A stretch of 64,000 nucleotides of DNA from Arthrobacter luteolus NBRC 107841 (GTDB lineage Bacteria; Actinomycetota; Actinomycetes; Actinomycetales; Micrococcaceae), in assembly GCF_001552075.1 (NCBI RefSeq), contig NZ_BCQM01000002.1:248001-312000 (forward strand), given 5' to 3'. A program made the position numbers and the translations under genes. The notes below the pieces were generated by a model. The model had not been told where the DNA came from. It saw only the letters and a program-made list of their open reading frames with translations, and did not search any database. Shown in pieces: positions 48,508-56,661 of the stretch; the stretch's first letter is position 1; every line of letters starts with the position of its first letter.

Positions 48508-50012
48508 TGCGCACCCTGCGGAAGACCCTGGGTGAGCAAGCCCATCAGCGCGGCGCTGACGAGGCGGGACGCACCGAAGGTGCAGACATCTGCCGGGTCA
48601 CCGTCAACAGACGGCCAGCCCATCTCGACGACAATGAGGTCTGCGCCGCTCCGACGCAGCTCAGCGATCAGCTGCAGGCTCTGCTGGTGCAGATGAAGGT
48701 TCCGCCCCACCAGGGCCAGCCGGCTGCCGGCAGGGGGAGAGGGCAGGCCTTTGCCAGGGTCAACGATGCTGACCCCGGTGGCCGGCTCTCCGGTCCGGTC
48801 GAGCGACGCCGGCCCCCAGGGGACGTTGCCCACGGCCTGGTTGGCGGTGCTGGAGATTTGATGAAGCTCGAAGGGCTGTGTGCTGTTGCTCAGCCAATCC
48901 TTCGCCGTGCCGTTCAGGCGGAAGGCGGCAGCGGCCTGAGCGGCGCTGACAAGCAGGTCAGGGTCCAGGCCGGGCAGGCCGTCTCCGGCCTGGGCATCCC
49001 GGGGGAGAAGGTCAAACAGGCGGGCGGACCTGCTGCACGCTTCCTCAAGCCGGCTGAGCTGAAGCTCCCCGGCACGCAGGGCCTCAAGTACTGCGGCAAC
49101 AACGGCGTTGTACTCCGCTTCGCTCGTTTCAGAGCCGAGGCACAGCAGATCACATCCGGCCGCCAGGGCACGGACGGCGGCTGCAGGTATCCCGGTACCG
49201 CCGCTGGCGCCCCGCATATCCAGGGCATCGGTCATGATAACCCCGGTGAAGCCGAGCTGCTCCCTGAGCAGGCCCTGGAGAATGGATGGCGAAAACGTCG
49301 CGGGACGGTCCGGGTCGAGGGCGGGCACCAGGATATGGGAGGTCATGACCGCGGCTGTTCCGGCGGCGATGGCAGCTTCGAATGGTTTCAGCTCGCGTTC
49401 AGCGAGAACAGCCAGTTCAGCATCGACGGTTGGCAGTGTCAGGTGTGAGTCCTGGGCGGTGTCGCCGTGGCCCGGGAAGTGTTTGGCGCAGGCAGCTACG
49501 CCCGTGGACTGCAGCCCCTGCACCCAGGCCGCTGAGTGCTCAGCGACCAGCGGGACGTTATCCCCGAAGCTGCGGACCCCAATGACGGGGTTGTTGGGGT
49601 TGGAATTGATGTCTACGGATGGAGCGAGGTTCAGGGTGCAGCCGGCGTGGCGAAGCTCGCTGCCAATCGCCGCTGCTGACGCGTAGGTCGCTGCTGGGTC
49701 GTCCAGGCGGCCGAGGACAGCGTTGCCAGGGTGGGGGGATCCGGCGCCGTAGTGAAGCCGGGTGACGTCCCCGCCCTCCTCATCAATGGCAATGACCGCG
49801 CCGGGACGTGCTGCGCGGATGGCGCCGGTCAGCTCGCGCAGCGCTTCGATTGATTCAATGTTGCTGCCAAACAGGCAGACTCCGGCAAGTCCTTCCTCGA
49901 GTTCCACAGCAAGCCACTCCGGCAGCCGGGATCCGGCGAAACCGGGAAGCAGGGTTCCTCTGACCAGCGCCCGGAGGTTTCCGGTTTCATGATCTTGGCG
50001 GGTAACGGTCAT
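48504..50012 (-). CDS. nagZ: Glycoside hydrolase family 3, NagZ-type beta-N-acetylhexosaminidase
   Basis: 502 residues. AIDEEGGDVTR (75-85), KHFPGHGDTAQDSH (177-190, the NagZ loop with catalytic His), VIMTDALDM with nucleophile Asp262. Releases GlcNAc from chito-oligosaccharides or muropeptides. No signal peptide, so it acts in the cytoplasm on imported sugars. C-terminal ~180 residues extend beyond the ~340-residue proteobacterial NagZ, as in Gram-positive forms. ATG overlaps the permease stop (ATGA), with GGAGG 12 bases upstream. Confidence 0.9.
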   Translation of the reverse strand: MTVTRQDHETGNLRALVRGTLLPGFAGSRLPEWLAVELEEGLAGVCLFGSNIESIEALRELTGAIRAARPGAVIAIDEEGGDVTRLHYGAGSPHPGNAVLGRLDDPAATYASAAAIGSELRHAGCTLNLAPSVDINSNPNNPVIGVRSFGDNVPLVAEHSAAWVQGLQSTGVAACAKHFPGHGDTAQDSHLTLPTVDAELAVLAERELKPFEAAIAAGTAAVMTSHILVPALDPDRPATFSPSILQGLLREQLGFTGVIMTDALDMRGASGGTGIPAAAVRALAAGCDLLCLGSETSEAEYNAVVAAVLEALRAGELQLSRLEEACSRSARLFDLLPRDAQAGDGLPGLDPDLLVSAAQAAAAFRLNGTAKDWLSNSTQPFELHQISSTANQAVGNVPWGPASLDRTGEPATGVSIVDPGKGLPSPPAGSRLALVGRNLHLHQQSLQLIAELRRSGADLIVVEMGWPSVDGDPADVCTFGASRLVSAALMGLLTQGLPQGAQ

Positions 50013-50875
50013 CCTTTTACTGCACCTCCGACCAAGCCGCTGCTCATCCGGCCCTGGACAATCAGGAAGAAAATGATCACCGGCACGGCAACCAGCGTGG
50101 ACGCTGCCATCACCTGCCCCCAGTCGGTTTCCCGGCTGGCACTTGACTGCAGGAATCCCCGCAGCCACAGCGGGATTGTTTTGCTTGAATCACTGGTCAT
50201 CACCACCAGCGCCACGGTGAACTCATTCCAGGCCTGCAGGAAAGCATAAACTCCTGAAGCAATCAGACCGGGTGCCAGCAGCGGGAACGTAATCCGCAGA
50301 AAAGCCTGCGTGCGCGTCAGGCCGTCCACCATGGCCGCCTCTTCGAGTTCCACCGGTATGCCGGTTACGAATCCCCGAAGCATCCAGATGGTGAACGGGA
50401 CCACAGCCGCTATGTAGAGAACGCTGATACCCAGCACTGAATTAAGCAGGTCTGCGCTGGCCATCATTTTGTACTGGGCGATGAACAGGCCTTCCGCGGG
50501 CAGCATCTGCACCAGCAGCAGAGCAAGCACAAATCCCTTCCGGCCCCTGAACCGGAACCGGCTGATGGCCAGCGCGCCAAAGAAGGCGAAAAGCAGGCAG
50601 CAGACGACGGTGATGGAGGTAACGGCCAGGCTGACGCCCAGTGCCGAGAAGAAGCTCCCGGAGGCAGTCACGGCCACAAAGTTGTCCCAGGAGCCGCTGA
50701 ACGGAACGAAGGTGGGGGTGGCTGACTGCAGGGTGACGTTCGGAAGGAACGCTGAGTTGAGCATCCAGTAAACCGGGAAAGCCCAGCATGCTGCTGCGAA
50801 AACTGCTGCCGCGCTCCAGAGGACCGTTGAGATCCTGGGGGGCCGGCGCCGGGTGGTTCCGGTAAGCACGCTCAT
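50009..50875 (-). CDS. Carbohydrate ABC transporter permease (MalG-type)
   Basis: 288 residues, six membrane helices; the EAA loop EEAAMVDGLTRTQAFLRITFPLL contacts the ATPase. No signal peptide. Overlaps the upstream permease by four bases. Second channel half of the importer. Confidence 0.92.
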   Translation of the reverse strand: MSVLTGTTRRRPPRISTVLWSAAAVFAAACWAFPVYWMLNSAFLPNVTLQSATPTFVPFSGSWDNFVAVTASGSFFSALGVSLAVTSITVVCCLLFAFFGALAISRFRFRGRKGFVLALLLVQMLPAEGLFIAQYKMMASADLLNSVLGISVLYIAAVVPFTIWMLRGFVTGIPVELEEAAMVDGLTRTQAFLRITFPLLAPGLIASGVYAFLQAWNEFTVALVVMTSDSSKTIPLWLRGFLQSSASRETDWGQVMAASTLVAVPVIIFFLIVQGRMSSGLVGGAVKG

Positions 50876-51849
50876 GCCGCACCGTCCTCTCGAATCATTC
50901 TGCGCACATAGAACCAGCTGATGCTGAGGGTCAGCAGGAGCATAAAAATTGACACTGCGCTGGACATGCCGAAGTCTCCCGACCCGGTTCCCAGCTGATG
51001 GATGTAGGTGCCCAGCAGGTTTGTTTCGCTGGGAACGGATCCCACGTCCTGGAGCAATCTGATCTGGGTAAAGACCCTGAGGTCCCAGATGACCTGCAGC
51101 AGCATGACGATCGCCAGGACCGGCCGGATCATCGGGATCATGATGTGGACCAGCCGCTGCCAGCCCGTTGCCCCGTCCAGCTGGGCCGCTTCCAGGACTT
51201 CGTCCGACACCTGGGTCAGCCCGGCATAAACGCTGAACGCGACGAAGGGCACGCTCATCCAGATCACAATGACCGCCGCCACCAGATAGAAGGTGAGCGG
51301 AGCAGCCAGCCAGTTGAATCCCTGGAAATTCAGCCCTGCCTCAGTCAGCAGCCAGTTCACGATGCTCCGACGCCAGTCAAAGAGCCAGATCCAGACGGTC
51401 ATGGCCGCAACAACCGGCATGGCCCAAGCCAGCAGCAGGGCGATCTGCAGAATGTTGCGGATGACCTTATGGACCCTTTTCATCAGCACGGCCAGTGCTA
51501 TGCCGACTGCCATGGTGCCGCTGGCACAGACCAGGCAGAAGAGAAGTGAGCGGGCAACGACTGCCCAGGTATAGCTGTCGGTCAGAAGCTGGATGTAGTT
51601 CTGCAAACCCACAAACTCAGGTGGTTGTCCGAACTGCTGGGCCAGGCCGAACTCCTGCAGCGAGGTGACGATCTGCCAGGCCAGGGGGTATCCCATGGCA
51701 GCTGCCAGGACCAGGACCGCGGGGATCAGGAGAATGTACGGTGCGGACCAGCCACGGCGTGGCCTGCGGCGGGAACGCCGCCCGGGGGCTGCAGCCGGTG
51801 TGGTTGCAGAACCCGATGTGGCAACAGGCGGGGTATGGACAGTTGTCAC
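50872..51849 (-). CDS. Carbohydrate ABC transporter permease (MalF-type)
   Basis: 325 residues: a basic, Pro/Ala-rich cytoplasmic start (GRRSRRRPRRG), six helices, EAA loop EAAQLDGATGWQRLVHIMIPMI. GTG start with AGGAGGCAGGTTT upstream. Pairs with the MalG-type permease. No ATPase gene is present in the operon; such systems use a shared MsiK-type ATPase. Confidence 0.92.
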   Translation of the reverse strand: MTTVHTPPVATSGSATTPAAAPGRRSRRRPRRGWSAPYILLIPAVLVLAAAMGYPLAWQIVTSLQEFGLAQQFGQPPEFVGLQNYIQLLTDSYTWAVVARSLLFCLVCASGTMAVGIALAVLMKRVHKVIRNILQIALLLAWAMPVVAAMTVWIWLFDWRRSIVNWLLTEAGLNFQGFNWLAAPLTFYLVAAVIVIWMSVPFVAFSVYAGLTQVSDEVLEAAQLDGATGWQRLVHIMIPMIRPVLAIVMLLQVIWDLRVFTQIRLLQDVGSVPSETNLLGTYIHQLGTGSGDFGMSSAVSIFMLLLTLSISWFYVRRMIREDGAA

Positions 51850-51943
51850 AAACCTGCCTCCTTCTGAGTTCGAGCTGAGTTCGACGGAAACTGTGCGCGG
51901 TGCCGGGGCGTCCCGGCACCGCGCTTGTACTGCTCTGCTGCAG

Positions 51944-53302
51944 TTAGCTGTTGGCGTTCAGCATGGGCGTGATTTTCGCGTCGTATTCTTCAGCCAGCGA
52001 CTTGAGGTCGTCCGTGGTGGCGATTTTGCCGAAGAACTCTTCGAGGATGGAAGCGCCTTCCACAGCAGCCCAGCCGGGTGCGGCGGGGGTCAGCTTGGAA
52101 TTCGATGCAGCCTCGATCGCGGTCTTGGCGAACTGGTCGTCGCCGAGACTGGAGACGTAGTTCTGGTTGCCGGGGCCGAGTCCGGCACCACCAAGCATGG
52201 TCTGGTATTCCTCGGAGAAGATGATCCGCAGGAGTTCCTTCGAGAGGTCCTGGTTCTTGGACGCTGCCGAAATACCGATGTTCGAGCCGCCGGCGAAGAC
52301 CGGAGCGGGCTTGCCGTCATTGCCCGGAAGAGCGAAGGCGCCGAAGGTCTCATCGTTCCAGACACGTGCGGGCTTGCCGTCCTCGCCGGTTCCGAGATCA
52401 CCGATGGACCCATTGGCCCACCCCGGTGCCATGATCGTGGCAGCGGCAAGGGACGTCGTCCCCGTGGGGTTGCCTTTTTCGTCCAGAATCTCGTCCGCGT
52501 CGTTGATGTAGAGCCAGGGGGTGATGTCCTTGGCGTCCGCGGGTGCCTTGGAAGCGTTCCGGTAAATTCCCTGCAGCTGTGTCAGGCCGGTGATCGTCTT
52601 GGGATCGGAGAGGGTGGAGACCCACTGGTCACCGTCCTTGCGGGCCAGGTCACCGCCGTTGGCGAATACCCAGGAGATACCGTTGCGCCAGTCCTGGCCG
52701 CCAAGGAAGAATCCGGAGAAGTTCTCGATTCCGCGGGGGTTCGCGCTGGCCAGGTCCTGGACGGCGGTATTGAATTCGTCCAGCGTCTTAGGCTGCTCAA
52801 TGCCGGCTTCGCTCCAGAGGTCCTTCCGCTGGAACATGTAGCGGGATCCGAAGTAGTAGGGCAGCGTGTAGTTGGCGCCCTCCACTGCACCGACTTCAAC
52901 GAATGACTGCAGGAGGTCATCACCGCCGAGTTCGTCGTACATATCCGAGATATCTGCGAACGCTCCGACGTTGGTGAAGGTGGGGGACTGGGTATTACCC
53001 AGTTCGACGACGTCGGGAGTGTTGTTCGCGTCGGGCAGCGAGGTCGTGAGTTTGGTGACAATGTCACCCCAGGACTGTTCCTCGATGACCAGGGTGGCGC
53101 CGGTTTTTTCCTGGAAGGTTGTTTTCAGGTAGTCACGGAGCTCGTCATTGGTGTCACCGCCAGCCAGCCACAGTGTGATTTCCTTGCCGGCGTCAGCAGA
53201 GGCATCGCTGCTGGGCTGGGTTTCCGTTCCGCCGGAGCCACAAGCCGCCAGCATCAGCGCCGAGGCCGTGGCAAGAGCCAGGACTTTGTACGGTTTTTTC
53301 AT
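51944..53302 (-). CDS. Extracellular sugar-binding lipoprotein
   Basis: 452 residues: signal peptide KKPYKVLALATASALMLAAC with lipobox LAAC, then a family 1 solute-binding fold (ITLWLAGGDTNDELRDYLKTTFQEKTG; VVELGNTQSPTFTNVGAFADIS). Ligand probably an oligosaccharide. The ATG at 53302 follows AAGGGAAG; an upstream in-frame ATG (53323) has no ribosome site. Confidence 0.92.
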   Translation of the reverse strand: MKKPYKVLALATASALMLAACGSGGTETQPSSDASADAGKEITLWLAGGDTNDELRDYLKTTFQEKTGATLVIEEQSWGDIVTKLTTSLPDANNTPDVVELGNTQSPTFTNVGAFADISDMYDELGGDDLLQSFVEVGAVEGANYTLPYYFGSRYMFQRKDLWSEAGIEQPKTLDEFNTAVQDLASANPRGIENFSGFFLGGQDWRNGISWVFANGGDLARKDGDQWVSTLSDPKTITGLTQLQGIYRNASKAPADAKDITPWLYINDADEILDEKGNPTGTTSLAAATIMAPGWANGSIGDLGTGEDGKPARVWNDETFGAFALPGNDGKPAPVFAGGSNIGISAASKNQDLSKELLRIIFSEEYQTMLGGAGLGPGNQNYVSSLGDDQFAKTAIEAASNSKLTPAAPGWAAVEGASILEEFFGKIATTDDLKSLAEEYDAKITPMLNANS

Positions 53303-53330
53303 TTGAAGCTTCCCTTTCGTCATTGAAATA

Positions 53331-53358
53331 CCGGGTGACCAATCGGTTGGAGACCCGG
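53331..53358 (-). other. Hairpin between ROK regulator and binding-protein genes
   Basis: ccgggt...acccgg with an inner ccaa-tcgg-ttgg. It lies in the 57-bp gap and lacks a T tract; it could be an mRNA processing or stabilising structure. Confidence 0.5.
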
Positions 53359-53359
53359 T

Positions 53360-54535
53360 TCAGGCAACTCCAAGTTGCGCTGAAAGGACCATCACTGCTG
53401 CTCCGCGCAGGACGATGTCCTGGCCTTGGGTGGATCTCCGGAAGCTCACGCCGCTGGTGAATTCCGCCAGCGTGCGCTTCTGGAGTGTTTCGGCGGCCGC
53501 ATCAAGCAGCGGACCGTCAAAGAGGTGGGAAGGACCGCTGAGGACTACCTCTGAGAGGTTCAGCGCTCCGACTATCGGGGCCAGGGCAATGCCCAGCCGT
53601 TGGCCTGCTTCACTAAGAACAAGGTCCCGCTGGCTGCCCGTCCTGCCTGACAGGGCCGCCTCAAGGTTGGGGACTGACAGCCAGGTTTCGAGGCAGCCGA
53701 TTTTTCCGCAGATACAGCGGGCTCCGCCATCCGTGCCCACGGTGACGTGCCCGATCTCGCCTGCAGCGAACCGGCTGCCCAGCAGCGGGCGGCCTCCGAC
53801 CACCAGGCCGGAACCAACACCGTGACCGATCTTGATCAGCATGAGGTCATTTGAGGGATTGGAGAATGTGGTCTCGGCCAGCACGGCAGCGTTTGCGTCA
53901 TTGGCTATCGTGACCGGCAGGCCGGAGGCTTCGGACAGGACCGCCCTCAGATCAAGGTCGAACCAGCCCAGGTTGGGGGCGGACTGGATGACTCCATGGG
54001 CATCTACGATTCCGGGGGAGCCGACGCCGATGCCGAGCACGGGAGCAGTCGCCAGCTCGAGGGTCTGTTGCAGGAGACGGAGAGTTTCCTCGACAGTGCC
54101 TTTGCCACGGCCGGCGGCGCGCTCAATTTCGCTGCGTTCCAGGACGTTGCCGTCCAGGTCCAGCACCGCGCCGCGGAAGACCGAATGCTCTGCCAGGTCG
54201 AGACTGACGATCTGCAGGCCATCCCGGTTGATGTCCACGAGCATCGCCGGTTTGCCGGGCCGGGAACCCTCGCGGTGTCCGCGTTCAACCACGTATCCGT
54301 TGGCGATCAGCTCCGCCACGAGGTCCGACGCCGTAACCCGGGTGAAGCCCAGTTCCCTGGCCAGGTCTGCCCGGCTCAGCTCCCCGGCCCGGTACAGGGT
54401 CTGCAGCACCAGTGCCAGATTATGGCTTCTTGCATGCCCGGGCAGCGCCCTCGACTCAGGCTGGAAGCCAGGGCGGGAGAGCCGTGAGGTGGCTGGCGCC
54501 GCAGGGGACCCTGCCTTGGTTTCGGGGAGCAACAT
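53360..54535 (-). CDS. ROK-family transcriptional repressor (NagC/XylR-type)
   Basis: 391 residues: winged helix (LVLQTLYRAGELSRADLARELGFTRVTASDLVAELIANGYV) near 42-82, then a ROK domain (GIGVGSPGIVDAHG, GEIGHVTVG, CICGKIGCLE). Probably represses its own operon until sugar is present. ATG is leaderless: CATACT lies seven bases upstream, with a -35 box and an operator-like repeat. The other genes of the operon follow on the same strand. Confidence 0.92.
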   Translation of the reverse strand: MLLPETKAGSPAAPATSRLSRPGFQPESRALPGHARSHNLALVLQTLYRAGELSRADLARELGFTRVTASDLVAELIANGYVVERGHREGSRPGKPAMLVDINRDGLQIVSLDLAEHSVFRGAVLDLDGNVLERSEIERAAGRGKGTVEETLRLLQQTLELATAPVLGIGVGSPGIVDAHGVIQSAPNLGWFDLDLRAVLSEASGLPVTIANDANAAVLAETTFSNPSNDLMLIKIGHGVGSGLVVGGRPLLGSRFAAGEIGHVTVGTDGGARCICGKIGCLETWLSVPNLEAALSGRTGSQRDLVLSEAGQRLGIALAPIVGALNLSEVVLSGPSHLFDGPLLDAAAETLQKRTLAEFTSGVSFRRSTQGQDIVLRGAAVMVLSAQLGVA

Positions 54536-54542
54536 GTTTGAA

Positions 54543-54571
54543 AGTATGGTTTACAAACAAACTCCTGGCAA
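54543..54571 (-). promoter_or_regulatory. Promoter and probable operator of the ROK-sugar operon
   Basis: -35 TTGCCA (54566-54571), exactly 17 bp, -10 CATACT (54543-54548), then seven bases to the ATG. The spacer holds GTTTACAAAC (54549-54558, an inverted repeat) followed by a further AAAC, reading agtttgtttgtaaac on the minus strand. This resembles ROK/XylR-type operators, which contain gtttgtttg. Confidence 0.75.
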
Positions 54572-54755
54572 GAGGTTTTCGGGTACAAGTTTTGAGGGCA
54601 TCTTGAACCGTGAAATGACGGGATCCCGCCAGCGTGTTAGCTGCGTGGGAGAGGAGGGCTGAGGTCTGTAAAGGGGCAGGAGCCAGGTGTTAACCCGGTG
54701 TTTGGTTGCCTGCTGCCGGGCTCTAGGCAGCTCGGCTTCGAGGAGCTAGCATCTT

Positions 54756-54782
54756 CATAAGATTCATAAGATTCATAAGATT
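54756..54782 (+). repeat. Three 9-bp direct repeats before the AAA gene
   Basis: cataagatt three times, A/T-rich in a GC-rich region. A -10-like TAGCAT (54747-54752) precedes it, so the repeats lie at the transcript start. Confidence 0.85.
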
Positions 54783-54807
54783 CACAGAGACTCACCAGGA
54801 GCTTTGA

Positions 54808-55929
54808 GTGGAGAACCCTTTTCGGCCGACTGCCGGAGCTGCGCCGCCTGATCTGGTGGGCCGCGGGGGAGTCCTGGATGAGTTCGCCTATGGCCTGCAG
54901 ATAGGTTCGGGCGCGCCTGGACTCCTGACTATTTTCACCGGGGCCCGTGGCATCGGCAAGACCGTCATGCTGGGAGCGGCGGAGGATCTGGCGCTCCAAC
55001 GTGGCTGGGCGGTCGTATCCGAGACGGCAACCCGGGGATTTGTTGGGCGCATCGGCGAGTCCATGCGCAGACTGGCGGAGGAATTGGGGGAGGGGCCGGC
55101 CGGCCGCCGGGTCACGGCAATGTCAGTGGCGGGTTTCTCCGTAACCACCCAGCTGGCACCGGAAGCGCAGGTCCACTGGCGCGCCCGCGGCACCGAGCTG
55201 CTCCGGTTGCTGGCAGAGCAGGGAACAGGCCTGGTCATCACGGTGGACGAGATTCACGCTGCCGACCGCACTGAACTATCCCAGCTTGCTGCTGACGTAC
55301 AGCACTTCATCCGGGAAGGGCTTCCGATAGGGCTCATCTTCGCCGGGCTTCCCGCAGCTGTCTCCGACCTGCTGAACGAGGGGGTGGCAACGTTTCTCCG
55401 CCGTGCCGACCGCATTGACCTGCACGCCGCCTCCATCAGTGAAGTTGAGCGCTCGTTCCGTGAGACCTTTGCACGCGCAGGCATACCGCTTGGTGCCGGC
55501 CTTGCCGGTGACGCCGCCGCAGGAACCGGAGGGTATCCCTTCCTCATCCAGCTGGTTGGCTATTTTCTGTGGCAGGAAGCCGAACGGATGCCAGGTGAGC
55601 TCGATGGCGCCGCCGTCGGGCGTGCGGTCAAAGCGGCTCGACGGCGCAACGAACGGGTGGTTATCGAGGCAGCCCTTTCCACCGCCTCGGGCAGGGACCG
55701 CGAGTTCCTGCAGGCCATGGCCGAAGATCCGGGACCTTCCTCTGCCGGCGATATCGGTGTGCGTACCGGGATGCGCTCAAACCTGGTGGGCAACTACCGC
55801 ACCCGACTGATCGCCGCCGGCCTCATCGAACCCGCGGGGTATGGCCGGGTGGACTTCGCCATTCCCGGACTGCGGGAGTATCTGGCCGTTGAGCCGAACC
55901 GGCATGCCGGACCGAACACTCGAGGCTGA
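54808..55929 (+). CDS. AAA-type ATP-binding protein
   Basis: 373 residues. Walker A GARGIGKT (about 46-53) and Walker B LVITVDEIH (about 145-153), then an all-helical lid and a C-terminal winged-helix-like part (LVGNYRTRLIAAGLIEPAGYGRVDFAIPGLREYL). This architecture occurs in ORC/STAND-like ATPases of unknown role in actinobacteria. It stands alone, with no partner gene, and lies next to the dif candidate. Confidence 0.8.
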   Translation: MENPFRPTAGAAPPDLVGRGGVLDEFAYGLQIGSGAPGLLTIFTGARGIGKTVMLGAAEDLALQRGWAVVSETATRGFVGRIGESMRRLAEELGEGPAGRRVTAMSVAGFSVTTQLAPEAQVHWRARGTELLRLLAEQGTGLVITVDEIHAADRTELSQLAADVQHFIREGLPIGLIFAGLPAAVSDLLNEGVATFLRRADRIDLHAASISEVERSFRETFARAGIPLGAGLAGDAAAGTGGYPFLIQLVGYFLWQEAERMPGELDGAAVGRAVKAARRRNERVVIEAALSTASGRDREFLQAMAEDPGPSSAGDIGVRTGMRSNLVGNYRTRLIAAGLIEPAGYGRVDFAIPGLREYLAVEPNRHAGPNTRG

Positions 55930-56082
55930 GGATTGGCGCCTGACGGGCAGTGTTCCTGCCGGAGCCGGCTTCGGCAGAAACACTGGCACGCACGGTCTCC
56001 GGAACGGGCCCCGGAGGAGTCGTACCGGCTTCGCGTGCAGGGGGACTGCCAGCGCCGCATAGCCAGCCGCTTCCAATCCTCT

Positions 56083-56110
56083 AGTTGACATAATGTGGAT
56101 TATCGGCGCA
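56083..56110 (+). other. Candidate chromosome dimer resolution site dif
   Basis: 28 bp: XerD arm AGTTGACATAA (56083-56093), centre TGTGGA, XerC arm TTATCGGCGCA (56100-56110). Against the actinobacterial dif consensus as I remember it from published surveys (revcomp TTSRCCGATAATVNACATTATGTCAAGT), 26 of 28 positions fit. XerC/XerD recombine here to resolve chromosome dimers, and FtsK acts on it at division. Located in a gene-poor stretch. Confidence 0.8.
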
Positions 56111-56327
56111 AAGGATCAGTACCTGAAAGTGGCTCACGTCACCCCCGGGCTGGCTTTGTACCAACCTCTGGATAGCCGCCTTTTCTCCTGCTTCGGCAAG
56201 GAGCTGACGCCGTAAAAGTCTGCCGGCAGGAGCCCTGGTGTCCGCCGGAAGTTTCCAGGCAGTGGAATCTGCGAAAGGACCTTACGTGTTTTTGCTCTCG
56301 CCCGCGGCGGGGCCGTCCGCCGATTTG

Positions 56328-56338
56328 AGTTGACATAA
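56328..56338 (+). repeat. Extra exact copy of the XerD arm
   Basis: AGTTGACATAA, identical to the left arm of the dif candidate and in the same orientation, 245 bp downstream, without a XerC arm. A weaker GCTTTACATAA follows at 56371. Confidence 0.7.
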
Positions 56339-56612
56339 CTCCCCCGCAGGGCGGCCGGCCATGATTGTCAGCTTTACATAACGTCCACCTTCCCCAGCGG
56401 GAACATTTCTACACGCTGGGCCGTTATACCGGGCGTTGACCTGCAGCTGGACAGTTTCGTACCTTCGGAAGCCCATGGCCGGATCTCCCGGCAAACCACC
56501 CGGCATCCGTACCGGAGGCATCCGGGATGCCGGCTGGTCACAGGACAAGCCTTATTCGGACCAATATGGCCAACAGAGAAGCGCCGTTTGGTGTGATCGG
56601 CCGCTTCGCCTA

Positions 56613-56618
56613 TATGAT
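56613..56618 (+). promoter_or_regulatory. -10 box of DUF4193 gene
   Basis: TATGAT with a possible -35 TTGGTG 19 bp upstream (56588). The ATG is 44 bp downstream. Confidence 0.45.
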
Positions 56619-56661
56619 CTACGCTCGAACCCCCCACAATTTCAGGAGAAAAGCACTACAA

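Larger units (their letters stand above)
55930..56661. other. 732-bp gene-poor stretch with the dif candidate
   Basis: Between the AAA gene and the DUF4193 gene. Holds the dif-like site, two further XerD-arm-like sequences and the DUF4193 promoter. Small open frames on the minus strand (65-88 codons) resemble no family and have no good ribosome sites. Confidence 0.7.

Noticed and set aside
54756-54782. CRISPR array
   Set aside because: Contiguous 9-bp repeats without spacers; no cas genes.
47545-56000. Horizontally acquired island covering the sugar operon and AAA gene
   Set aside because: GC content looks like the rest, and no integrase, tRNA or flanking repeats are visible; cannot be supported by eye.
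56139-56637. Small minus-strand frames (65-88 codons) around the dif region
   Set aside because: No ribosome sites or -10 boxes in place, no recognisable sequence.
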